The position numbers and the translations under genes were made by a program. 64,000 bases of DNA from Thermohalobaculum sp039028795 (lineage in GTDB: Bacteria; Pseudomonadota; Alphaproteobacteria; Rhodobacterales; Rhodobacteraceae), in contig JBCCHJ010000010.1 of assembly GCA_039028795.1 (NCBI GenBank), forward strand, positions 50,475 through 114,474, in the 5' to 3' direction. The notes beneath the pieces were generated by a model, which had not been told where the DNA came from, made no database searches, and saw nothing but the letters and a program-made list of their open reading frames with translations. Shown here in pieces: positions 45,174 to 53,537 of this stretch (positions within the stretch are counted from its first letter, which is position 1; each line of letters starts with the position of its first letter).

Positions 45174-46478
45174 CTACTTTCCGAGACAGAACCGAGAGAA
45201 AACTTCTCCTAGCACTTCTTCGATACCCACACGACCTATCACGGAGTCCAAGTGACGCAAAGCGGCGCGCAAGTCTTCCGCAATGATCTCTACCTCGCGA
45301 GATTTCAGATTGGCATACCCGGTCGCTATATCTGTTCTGGCCTTTTCAATCGCTACGCGGCGCCGTTCTGATCCGAAAAGGCCAAACTCCTGGTGCCGCA
45401 TTTCCAAAATTTCGCTGATACGCTTGGTTAATTCTGAAAGCCCCGCGCCAGTCTTCGCGGAAACACCTATACCATTGAAGCTATCTGATAGGTCGACTTT
45501 CGTGTGAACAGTCAAGTCCTCCGGTTGCCAGAGATCCTGTGCAAAGCCGCCATCCGTCGTATCTGGAGAGTTCAAAAACAGGCGCAGATCCGCGCCGATG
45601 GCGCGATCTAAGGCTCTACGCACCCCCTCTGTTTCGATTGGATCGTCGGTCGAACGAAGACCCGCTGTATCCAGAAAACGAACCGGAAAGCCATCCAGAT
45701 CATAGGCGACTTCGATCACGTCTCGGGTCGTACCTGGTATGTCTGAGGTTATCGCGGCCTCCCGACCAGCTAGTGCATTCAGCAGGGTCGACTTCCCAAC
45801 ATTCGGTGGACCAATGATGGCGACCTCAAAACCATAGAGGAGCTTCTCGCTGTGATCCACAAGATCCAGTTCGGCTTGCAGCTGACCCGACAGGTTCTCC
45901 AGAAGACTCTCCACGCTAGGAACGACATCCTCGGGAACCTCTTCATCGGCCCAATCAATCGTCACTTCCAGCAGCGCCAGTGCCTCAATCAAATCCGCCC
46001 GCCATTCTTCGGTTCGCTGCAGCGCCTCGCCCTGGACAAGGCGCATTGCCTCGTGGCGTTGCCGCTCTGTTTGCGCAGCGATCAATTCCGAGAGGCCTTC
46101 GACTTCGGTCAAATCCATCCGGCCGGCCTGAAACGCCCGTTGGGTAAACTCTCCCGGCTCTGCACCGCGGCACTGATCATAGGATCCCAGAAAACGGCAG
46201 ATCTCGCGTACAATCGCTGGGCTGCCATGACATTGGATTTCGGCCATTTCTTCGCCGGTAAAGCTATGACCATCGGGGAACAAGGCGACCATCGCCTGGT
46301 CGAGCACTTCTTGATCCTGAACGACGATATCACGGCGAACCAGCTGTCGCATGGCCGGCAATGCACCTGAGGTAATTTCTGTAATGATCTTATGGCTGAG
46401 CGATCCACTCAGCCGGATCACAGCAACCGCAGACGTACCCTGCCCTGACGACAGCGCAAAAATCGTATCACGTGCCAT
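45174..46478 (-). CDS. mnmE: tRNA uridine-5-carboxymethylaminomethyl modification GTPase MnmE
   Basis: GTPase partner of MnmG, 434 residues. The N-terminal tetrahydrofolate-binding domain begins MARDTIFALSSGQG; the G domain has GPPNVGKSTLLNALAGREAAITS and the DTAGLR switch region. The C-terminal Cys motif is present as FCLGK, so the catalytic Cys is intact. Two bases separate it from mnmG. Confidence 0.97.
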   Translation of the reverse strand: MARDTIFALSSGQGTSAVAVIRLSGSLSHKIITEITSGALPAMRQLVRRDIVVQDQEVLDQAMVALFPDGHSFTGEEMAEIQCHGSPAIVREICRFLGSYDQCRGAEPGEFTQRAFQAGRMDLTEVEGLSELIAAQTERQRHEAMRLVQGEALQRTEEWRADLIEALALLEVTIDWADEEVPEDVVPSVESLLENLSGQLQAELDLVDHSEKLLYGFEVAIIGPPNVGKSTLLNALAGREAAITSDIPGTTRDVIEVAYDLDGFPVRFLDTAGLRSTDDPIETEGVRRALDRAIGADLRLFLNSPDTTDGGFAQDLWQPEDLTVHTKVDLSDSFNGIGVSAKTGAGLSELTKRISEILEMRHQEFGLFGSERRRVAIEKARTDIATGYANLKSREVEIIAEDLRAALRHLDSVIGRVGIEEVLGEVFSRFCLGK

Positions 46479-46499
46479 GGCGCTATCCCCATGACGACA

Positions 46500-47765
46500 T
46501 CACGTGTTCATCGAATCGAAGAATTCGGAGTTTGTTTTTGTCTGCTTCAACTTACCGAGCAGAAACTCGATTGCATCCGTCGTACCCATTGGATTCAGGA
46601 TCCGGCGCAAAACGAACATCTTTGTCAGATCGACCTTCGAGACCAGCAGTTCTTCTTTTCGTGTCCCGGACTTCAGTATGTCCATGGATGGGAAGACACG
46701 CTTATCTGCAACCTTCCGGTCCAGCACGATCTCGGAATTACCTGTTCCTTTGAACTCTTCGAAAATAACTTCGTCCATGCGGCTGCCTGTGTCGATCAGC
46801 GCAGTCGAAATGATCGTCAGCGACCCGCCTTCCTCGATATTTCTGGCCGCACCGAAGAACCGTTTCGGACGCTGCAGCGCATTTGCATCGACACCTCCGG
46901 TCAGCACCTTACCTGAAGATGGAACCACGGTATTAAACGCCCGCCCAAGCCGGGTGATTGAGTCCAACAGGATCACAACATCCCGGCCATGTTCTGTCAG
47001 CCGTTTTGCCTTTTCGATGACCATTTCGCTCACTGCAACGTGGCGGGTGGCGGGTTCATCAAAGGTTGACGACACAACCTCACCCTTCACCGATCTCTGC
47101 ATATCGGTGACTTCTTCAGGCCGCTCATCGATCAGCAAAACGATTAGATAGCATTCTGGGTGGTTGCGTTCGATCGAATGCGCGATGTTCTGCAACAAGA
47201 CCGTCTTACCCGTTCGAGGCGGCGCGACGATCAGACAGCGTTGGCCTTTCCCGATCGGCGCCACAAGATCGATGACCCGTGCAGATCGGTCCTTGATCGT
47301 CGGATCCTCGATCTCCATGGTCAGGCGCTCGTCAGGGTAGAGCGGCGTCAGATTGTCAAAATGGACCTTATGGCGTGTTTTCTCCGGATCCTCGAAATTG
47401 ATCGTATTGACCTTCAGCAGTGCGAAGTACCGCTCTCCATCCTTTGGTGCGCGGATCGGGCCTTCGACCGTGTCTCCGGTGCGCAGGGCAAAACGCTTGA
47501 TCTGGCTTGGGCTCAAATAGATGTCATCCGGTCCAGGCAGATAATTCACATCGGCCGAGCGAAGAAACCCAAATCCATCTTGCAGGACTTCTAAGACACC
47601 GCTGCCGATGATTTCCGTACCCTCTTCGGCCAATTCTTTGAGGATAGCGAACATTAATTCCTGCTTCCGCATGGAAGCAGCGGCTTCAATCTCCAATTCC
47701 TCGGCCAACGCGAGCAATTCAGCCGGTGTCTTAGCCTTCAAATCAGAAAGTTTTTGTTCGGTCAT
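46500..47765 (-). CDS. rho: Transcription termination factor Rho
   Basis: Hexameric RNA helicase ending transcripts; 421 residues. The N-terminal RNA-binding part has LADLKAK-like helices and DGFGFLRS; the ATPase has Walker A PPRTGKT and the Q-loop region SSGKVLTGGVDANALQRPKRF. I start at ATG 47765 (MTEQKLSDLK); a start at 47816 would add 17 residues. The neighbour mnmE is 22 bases away. Confidence 0.96.
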   Translation of the reverse strand: MTEQKLSDLKAKTPAELLALAEELEIEAAASMRKQELMFAILKELAEEGTEIIGSGVLEVLQDGFGFLRSADVNYLPGPDDIYLSPSQIKRFALRTGDTVEGPIRAPKDGERYFALLKVNTINFEDPEKTRHKVHFDNLTPLYPDERLTMEIEDPTIKDRSARVIDLVAPIGKGQRCLIVAPPRTGKTVLLQNIAHSIERNHPECYLIVLLIDERPEEVTDMQRSVKGEVVSSTFDEPATRHVAVSEMVIEKAKRLTEHGRDVVILLDSITRLGRAFNTVVPSSGKVLTGGVDANALQRPKRFFGAARNIEEGGSLTIISTALIDTGSRMDEVIFEEFKGTGNSEIVLDRKVADKRVFPSMDILKSGTRKEELLVSKVDLTKMFVLRRILNPMGTTDAIEFLLGKLKQTKTNSEFFDSMNT

Positions 47766-47923
47766 CTGACGGTCCAATGCCGTGATACGGGACTTTCGCT
47801 TGTCGGTTTCAGGCAAGTCCGCGTATGAGTGGGGAGGTTGCGCGCCTCAGAGTCAGGCTCGCACGCCGCTCCTATATGGCTTGTGTATGCCCAAAGTCAA
47901 TAAATATCCGGAAAAAGGCATTT

Positions 47924-48379
47924 TCAGATCGGTTTGACGACAACCATGACAACAATAATGATCATCAGAATGGTCGGGACTTCATTGGCCAGTCGATAAA
48001 ACCGACCAGACCTTTGATTTGCATCGGCTGCGAATTCCTTCCGCCAGAGCCCAAGCGCATGATGAAACCAGGTCATCCCAACAATCATCGCCAGCTTAGT
48101 CCAAAGCCAGACAGATGACCAATCCGCGATGCCTGGCGTCGCCAGAAGCGCAATTCCAAAGATCCACGTCGCAATCATTGCTGGGTTCATGATGAAGCGA
48201 AACAGCTTCAGCTCCATCACCTTCAAAGTCTCGCTTAGTTCACTGCCATGCACGGCCTTCTCGGCATGATAGACATAGAGCCGCGGCAGGTAAAAAAGCC
48301 CTGCCATCCAAGAGATCACCGAAATGATGTGCAGCGATTTCGTCCAAAGATATGCAGTCGACAAAAAGTCGCCGATCAT
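47924..48379 (-). CDS. hemJ: Protoporphyrinogen oxidase HemJ
   Basis: Membrane protein that oxidises protoporphyrinogen IX in heme synthesis in many alphaproteobacteria. 151 residues with four membrane segments; conserved His and Trp appear in WTKSLHIISVISWMAGLFYLPRLYVYH, and Lys in WLWTKLAMIVGM. It overlaps hemE by four bases and precedes rho. Confidence 0.94.
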   Translation of the reverse strand: MIGDFLSTAYLWTKSLHIISVISWMAGLFYLPRLYVYHAEKAVHGSELSETLKVMELKLFRFIMNPAMIATWIFGIALLATPGIADWSSVWLWTKLAMIVGMTWFHHALGLWRKEFAADANQRSGRFYRLANEVPTILMIIIVVMVVVKPI

Positions 48380-49410
48380 GCTTTGCCCCGAATAGTGTCA
48401 ACCAGAAGTCCCACGTGATCGGGCGGGACATCCGGCGTGATTCCGTGACCGAGATTGAAAACATATGGCGTTCCCGACATTTCAGCCATTCTAAGACGGA
48501 TAGCGTCCTGCATGCCCTTACCGCCATTGATCAGAGTCATTGGATCCAGATTTCCCTGCAATGGCAGACTATCACCAACCAATCGTCGCAACCCGGACAG
48601 TGACGTCATTGTATCGACCGCCAATGCGTCAATTCCGGTTTTCTCGGCAAAATTGACATACCCAATACCGGCCCCTCTGGGAAACCCGATGACCGGGACA
48701 TCGGGATGGCGCTCCTTCAGCGCGGTTGTGATGCGTCTCGCCGGTGCCACCGAATAGGCCTCGAAAGCCTCGGGTCCAAGGACCCCAGCCCAGCTGTCAA
48801 AGATCTTTACAGCCTCGGCGCCCGCTTCGATCTGCTGTGATAGATAATGGATCGTGGCCTCAGTAATTCGGTCAATGAGATCACCGAAAAGCGCAGGATC
48901 CTGATACATCATTCGTCGCGATGGTCCTTGGTCAGGCGTACCCCGACCGGCGACCATATAGGTCGCAACAGTCCAAGGCGCTCCTGCAAATCCAATCAGC
49001 GCTACATCATTCGGCAAACTCTTCGATAACCGGGCCACCGTCTCATAGATAGGTGAAAGGGTATCATCTACGGCCTCTACCGGTTTCAGTTGGCCTACAT
49101 CTTCTTCGGATTTGATCTCAGACAGCCTTGGTCCTTCACCTTCAACAAACCAAACATCTGCGCCCAAGGCTTGTGGGACCAAAAGAATGTCTGCAAAAAG
49201 AATTGCCGCATCAAATCCATATCGCCTAATCGGCTGCAGTGTTACTTCTTCAGCAAGTTCCGGAGAGTAACAAAGATCCAAAAAACTTCCTGCTTCAGCG
49301 CGGGTTTGACGATACTCAGGTAGATACCTTCCAGCCTGACGCATCAACCAGACTGGGGGCACTTCAAGGGCTTCACCTTTCAAAACCCTGATAAGATTTT
49401 TCTCTGCCAT
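48376..49410 (-). CDS. hemE: Uroporphyrinogen decarboxylase
   Basis: Decarboxylates uroporphyrinogen III to coproporphyrinogen III. 344 residues with the active-site Arg in PVWLMRQAGRYLPEYR, the GFAGAPWT segment and the GHGITPD end. It borders the putative replication origin, an arrangement known in Caulobacter and Rickettsia. Confidence 0.98.
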   Translation of the reverse strand: MAEKNLIRVLKGEALEVPPVWLMRQAGRYLPEYRQTRAEAGSFLDLCYSPELAEEVTLQPIRRYGFDAAILFADILLVPQALGADVWFVEGEGPRLSEIKSEEDVGQLKPVEAVDDTLSPIYETVARLSKSLPNDVALIGFAGAPWTVATYMVAGRGTPDQGPSRRMMYQDPALFGDLIDRITEATIHYLSQQIEAGAEAVKIFDSWAGVLGPEAFEAYSVAPARRITTALKERHPDVPVIGFPRGAGIGYVNFAEKTGIDALAVDTMTSLSGLRRLVGDSLPLQGNLDPMTLINGGKGMQDAIRLRMAEMSGTPYVFNLGHGITPDVPPDHVGLLVDTIRGKA

Positions 49411-49429
49411 CGTCGTTATTCCCCGCCCT

Positions 49430-49875
49430 CTGAGAGTCTTATATTTTCTTGTTCGTTGTTGTAGATCATGTGGTTAACGGGGATTAACGTATCGGTGAAT
49501 TAATTCACAGACTTATTCAGTTATCCCCGGGTTTAAGCCAAAACAGGTTCAATTTTATCCACAGGATTGCCGATTCTGCGATGGTTATTTTATCTTATTA
49601 ATCAGGTACTTATTATAAATCTGATTCATATTTACGCCATTCACGTAGCGTAAGATCCGATCGCATTTCGTATAAGCTGGAATTACCCACACAATCCCCA
49701 CCGATCTTGGTTCAACTTTAAACATGTCAGTAAGTTTCCAATCTCTCACAGGCATCCCGTACGCCCTCCGGTTTTGTGCCCATTATCACCGGAACTCACA
49801 GATTTTTCGATTATTCATCCACCGGGCCTTTCCCTTGGCCATCATCCAGTCCATGGTTGATCTCCGGGTCGAAAT
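49430..49875. other. oriC: Putative chromosomal replication origin (oriC)
   Basis: Non-coding and AT-rich, between hemE and ppsR, the classic alphaproteobacterial origin position. DnaA boxes: perfect TTATCCACA at 49555-49563; TTACCCACA at 49683-49691 and TTAACCACA on the minus strand at 49469-49477 with one mismatch each; TTATCCCCG at 49521-49529 is weak. An AT-rich run at 49585-49635 would be the unwinding element. CcrM sites GANTC are at 49434, 49572 and 49623. A CtrA-like TTAA-N6-TTAAC at 49474-49488 deviates from the usual seven-base spacing. Confidence 0.8.
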
Positions 49876-50718
49876 TTGGAACGAAAAACCGTGGCCGAAC
49901 GGCACCATCTGCACCTTATCTCGGACTCAACCGGGGAAACATTGCACGCCATCACTCGTGCCTCCTTGGCTCCGTTTTCGCAGTCAAATCCGCATATCAA
50001 CGTCTCGATTTTCGTCAGAACCGCATCCGACTTGCAGACCGCCCTACGCCAGGTTCGGGAAAATCCGGGTTTGGTGCTCTACACACTTGCAGATCCACTT
50101 CTTCGCCAGACTTTGCTGCAGGACTGCGAAGATATGGGCGTCATCACCGTCGCGCCATTGGATCCTGTGGTCGAGGCCGTGTCCGTTTTCCTTGGCAAGC
50201 CGCCAGAGGACAAACCGGGTATGCAGCATCGGATCACATCGGACTACTTTGATCGGATCGCCGCGCTGGATTACGCCGTATCGCATGATGACGGGGCCTT
50301 GGGCGACAGGCTGCTGAACGCCGACGTTATTCTGACCGGCGTTTCTCGCACATCGAAGACGCCGACCTGCATCTATCTCGCTTATCGCGGGATCAAAGCG
50401 GCGAATGTGCCGCTGGTCCCAAAGACGGATCCCAGCACAGCATTTTTTGATGCGATCGAGCGCAGCGTCCCAGTAATTGGTCTTACCGCAAGCCCATCCC
50501 GGCTCAGCCAGGTCCGCACCCATCGGCTGGATACGATTGGGTCGACCAAAACGGCAGAATATGCCGAACTTGACCAAATCCGCGGCGAGGTCGCCAATGC
50601 TCGCCTGTTCTTTGATCGCTACGAAATCCCAGTCATCGATGTCACCCGCCGCTCCATCGAGGAAACTGCGGCCGAGGTTCTGGCTCATCTCCGCGCCCGG
50701 GGCATCACCGGCGCATGA
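49876..50718 (+). CDS. ppsR: Pyruvate, phosphate dikinase/PEP synthase regulatory protein (DUF299)
   Basis: Bifunctional kinase/phosphorylase that inactivates or reactivates PPDK or PEP synthase. 280 residues; HHLHLISDSTGETL at the N-terminus and P-loop-like GVSRTSKTPTCIYLA later are the family signature. TTG at 49876 is the longest start; GTG at 49891 (VAERHHLHL) is equally possible. The Rickettsia RP001-like gene is the known origin neighbour. Overlaps maf by four bases. Confidence 0.92.
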   Translation: MERKTVAERHHLHLISDSTGETLHAITRASLAPFSQSNPHINVSIFVRTASDLQTALRQVRENPGLVLYTLADPLLRQTLLQDCEDMGVITVAPLDPVVEAVSVFLGKPPEDKPGMQHRITSDYFDRIAALDYAVSHDDGALGDRLLNADVILTGVSRTSKTPTCIYLAYRGIKAANVPLVPKTDPSTAFFDAIERSVPVIGLTASPSRLSQVRTHRLDTIGSTKTAEYAELDQIRGEVANARLFFDRYEIPVIDVTRRSIEETAAEVLAHLRARGITGA

Positions 50719-51311
50719 CCGCTGTTATTCTTGCCAGTACAAGCCAGGCCCGCGCTGCGATGCTGCAATCTGCCGGTGTTGACGTCAGCGCAGAACCAGC
50801 CCGTATTGATGAAGACAACATTAAATCAGCCATGTTGGCCGAAGGCGCTCCGCCTCGCGATATCGCCGACAAATTGGCCGAGATGAAAGCGCTCCGGATA
50901 TCTGGCCGACGCCCTGGTCATCTGGTTCTCGGTGCCGACCAGGTTCTGGTATATAAGGATGGTTTACTGTCTAAAACCAACGACTTAGCTGGGTCTCGGA
51001 TCCAATTGCAAAGCCTTCGGGGGGACGTGCATCAGCTTATTTCAGCTGCGGTGATTGTGCTGGATGGCGCACCGATCTGGCGTCATGTCGGTCAGGCCAA
51101 GCTCCACATGCGGCCCTTTTCGGATGCCTTCCTTGACGAATATTTGAATGAAATCGGAGATCTGGCCCTGACCTCGGTCGGCTGCTATCACCTGGAAGGC
51201 CGGGGGGCACAATTGTTCTCTCGCGTCGATGGCGATTACTTCACAATCCTTGGCCTGCCACTGCTCGAGGTTCTGGGATTCCTCCGCGCAAGGGGTGTGC
51301 TAACCGAATGA
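50715..51311 (+). CDS. maf: Maf-family nucleotide pyrophosphatase
   Basis: Hydrolyses non-canonical or modified nucleoside triphosphates. 198 residues: VILASTSQARAAML, LVLGADQVLVYKDGLLSKTND and LTSVGCYHLEGRGAQLFSRVDGDYFTILGLPLL are the conserved blocks. Reaction specificity differs within the family. Overlaps aroE by four bases. Confidence 0.95.
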   Translation: MTAVILASTSQARAAMLQSAGVDVSAEPARIDEDNIKSAMLAEGAPPRDIADKLAEMKALRISGRRPGHLVLGADQVLVYKDGLLSKTNDLAGSRIQLQSLRGDVHQLISAAVIVLDGAPIWRHVGQAKLHMRPFSDAFLDEYLNEIGDLALTSVGCYHLEGRGAQLFSRVDGDYFTILGLPLLEVLGFLRARGVLTE

Positions 51312-52153
51312 TGTCCGAAGACCCACGTCCGCGATTGGCCGGTGTTTGCGGCGCACCTATAGCTCAGTCGAAATCGCCGCTTCTGTTCAAGCACTGGTTC
51401 CAGGTCCATGGGATCCAGGGTCACTATGTGCCGATGTTGATCCAACCCGAAGACTTCGACTATGTCGCTCGCGCACTTCCGAAAGCTGGATACCGCGGCA
51501 TCAATGTCACCTTGCCCCATAAGGGGTCTGCGCTGGGCCTGGCGGATGAGTCGTCTCCTGCCGCGAAAGCCATCGGTGCCGCAAACACACTCACATTCCG
51601 CGAAGACGGCAGAATTCATGCCGACAACACCGATGGCTTCGGCTTTATCGAAAATCTGAAAGCAGGCGCACCCGAATGGGACCCGGCGAAGCCCGTTGTT
51701 ATGTTGGGGGCAGGAGGCGCAGCCCGCGCTGGGATCTTTGTCTTGCTGGAGGCAGGTGTTCCTGAAATCCGTTTGACGAACCGGACGCGGGAAAAGGCCG
51801 ACGCATTAACGGATCACTTCGGCGCAAGGGTGCAGGTCTATGAGTGGTCAGATCGGTCCGAGATACTTTCTGGCGCCGGAGCGATTATAAACTCCACCTC
51901 TTTAGGTATGATCGGCAAGCCAGCACTGGACATTTCCTTGAACTCGGCAAAGTCCGGCACTGTTGTTACCGACATGGTCTACAATCCATTGATCACCCCG
52001 CTCCTGGCCCAGGCTAAACAAAAAGCGCTACCTATTGTGGATGGTTTGGGGATGCTTTTGCATCAGGCCCGGCCAGGTTTTCGCCGCTGGTTCGGCCAAG
52101 ATCCAAAGGTGACACCGGCGCTTCGCGATGCCTGTCTAGGATCCGGGGCATGA
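51308..52153 (+). CDS. aroE: Shikimate dehydrogenase
   Basis: NADPH-dependent reduction of 3-dehydroshikimate. 281 residues; VNVTLPHKGSALGLAD holds the catalytic Lys, and VMLGAGGAARAGIFVLL is the nucleotide-binding loop; GADNTDGFGF-like binding residues (ADNTDGFGF) are seen. ATG 51308 overlaps the maf stop; 51311 is also ATG. Confidence 0.97.
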   Translation: MMSEDPRPRLAGVCGAPIAQSKSPLLFKHWFQVHGIQGHYVPMLIQPEDFDYVARALPKAGYRGINVTLPHKGSALGLADESSPAAKAIGAANTLTFREDGRIHADNTDGFGFIENLKAGAPEWDPAKPVVMLGAGGAARAGIFVLLEAGVPEIRLTNRTREKADALTDHFGARVQVYEWSDRSEILSGAGAIINSTSLGMIGKPALDISLNSAKSGTVVTDMVYNPLITPLLAQAKQKALPIVDGLGMLLHQARPGFRRWFGQDPKVTPALRDACLGSGA

Positions 52154-52740
52154 TCGTCGTTGCGCTCACCGGATCGATCGGCATGGGGAAATCGACAACG
52201 GCAGAAATGTTCGGCGATGCCGGAATTCCGGTCTGGGATGCCGATGCTACTGTGCATAAGCTCTATGGCCCTGACGGGGCCGGAACCAAAGCGATTGCCG
52301 CATTCGCGCCAGAAGTTATTGATGCGAAAGGTGTCGACCGCCACAAACTGCGCGCCGCGATCATCGAAGATGCCAATCTGCTGAAGCAGGTTGAATCTGT
52401 CATCCATCCGCTGGTCGCTCGAAGCCGCGCGGATTTTCTGGCCAATGCACGTGCCACAGGGCACCAGATGGCCTTGGTCGATATTCCCCTGCTGTTCGAA
52501 GGTGGCGGTGAAAAACATGTCGATCAGGTCATTGTCGTAACCGCCCCAACGGATGTCCAACGCCAACGGGTCCTGGATCGTCCGGGTATGACCATCGAAG
52601 CCTTCGATGCGATACGGGCAAAACAAGTGCCCGATACCATAAAACGCGAAAAGGCTGATCACCTGATCGATACGAGTCTTGGGATGGACCACGCCCGCCG
52701 GCGTGTGGCAGAAATCATCGCAAGCATTCGGGGGGATTGA
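52150..52740 (+). CDS. coaE: Dephospho-CoA kinase
   Basis: Last step of CoA synthesis. 196 residues; the P-loop is TGSIGMGKST at 6-15, followed by DADATVHKLYGPDG and VDIPLLFEGGGEKHVDQVIVV. It overlaps aroE by four bases and dnaQ by one. Confidence 0.97.
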   Translation: MIVVALTGSIGMGKSTTAEMFGDAGIPVWDADATVHKLYGPDGAGTKAIAAFAPEVIDAKGVDRHKLRAAIIEDANLLKQVESVIHPLVARSRADFLANARATGHQMALVDIPLLFEGGGEKHVDQVIVVTAPTDVQRQRVLDRPGMTIEAFDAIRAKQVPDTIKREKADHLIDTSLGMDHARRRVAEIIASIRGD

Positions 52741-53429
52741 TGCGCGAAATTGTAATGGATACCGAAACAACGGGATTATTGCCGGAAGAGGGCGATCGCA
52801 TCGTCGAGATCGGCGGGGTTGAATTGGTCAATCACCTACCTACCGGCCGAACCTATCACCAATACATCAACCCCGAAAGATCCATGCCGCGCGAGGCGTT
52901 CGAGGTGCATGGCCTTGGCGATGACTTCCTGCGCGACAAACCGGTTTTCGCCCGGATCGTTGACGACTTTCTCGAATTCGTCGGTAGCTCAAAGTTGGTG
53001 ATCCACAATGCCAGCTTCGACATGATGTTCATTAATGCCGAACTTCGACGGTCGGGCCGTTCGCCCCTGCCAATCAAACAATCTATCGATACGTTGGATC
53101 TCGCGAAAAGGAAGTTTCCCGGTGCTCAGGCGTCTTTGGACGCCCTCTGCAAACGCTTCGGGGTCGATAATTCGGCGCGGGAAAAACACGGCGCTCTGTT
53201 GGACAGCGAGATTCTGGCGGAGGTTTATCTGGAGCTGCTCGGCGGCCGGCAACAGGGTCTGGTGCTGGATGCCCAGACTGCGGTTTCTGCTGACACGGAC
53301 CGGCAGATCAGCACATGGACGCCGCCGCCCCGTCCGCGCCCACTTCCGCCCCGTCTGAGCCAGGTCGAACAAACCGCCCATGCCGACTTCATTACGGAAA
53401 TCGGCGAAGGCGCGCTTTGGCGGGCTTGA
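52740..53429 (+). CDS. dnaQ: DNA polymerase III epsilon subunit
   Basis: Proofreading 3'-5' exonuclease, 229 residues. Exo I MDTETTGL with Asp7 and Glu9, Exo II HNASFDMMFI and Exo III HGALLDSEIL are all present, and a Pro-rich tail follows. ATG at 52740 overlaps the coaE stop. In relatives dnaQ is followed by secB; here it is followed by the accessory catabolic region and secB lies at 24863. Confidence 0.97.
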   Translation: MREIVMDTETTGLLPEEGDRIVEIGGVELVNHLPTGRTYHQYINPERSMPREAFEVHGLGDDFLRDKPVFARIVDDFLEFVGSSKLVIHNASFDMMFINAELRRSGRSPLPIKQSIDTLDLAKRKFPGAQASLDALCKRFGVDNSAREKHGALLDSEILAEVYLELLGGRQQGLVLDAQTAVSADTDRQISTWTPPPRPRPLPPRLSQVEQTAHADFITEIGEGALWRA

Positions 53430-53537
53430 TTTGAAGCGAAGTGGCCCAATCAGCCCCGCGATATTGACCCTATGCCAGATGGCCATGATCTTTATGTCAT
53501 GCTAGGCCCGCCGGCGACGCTGAATCGGAGACCGCCC

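Noticed and set aside
49724..50317. Plus-strand frame of 197 codons overlapping oriC and ppsR
   Set aside because: It runs out of frame through the conserved ppsR sequence and has no family match; the origin reading is better supported.
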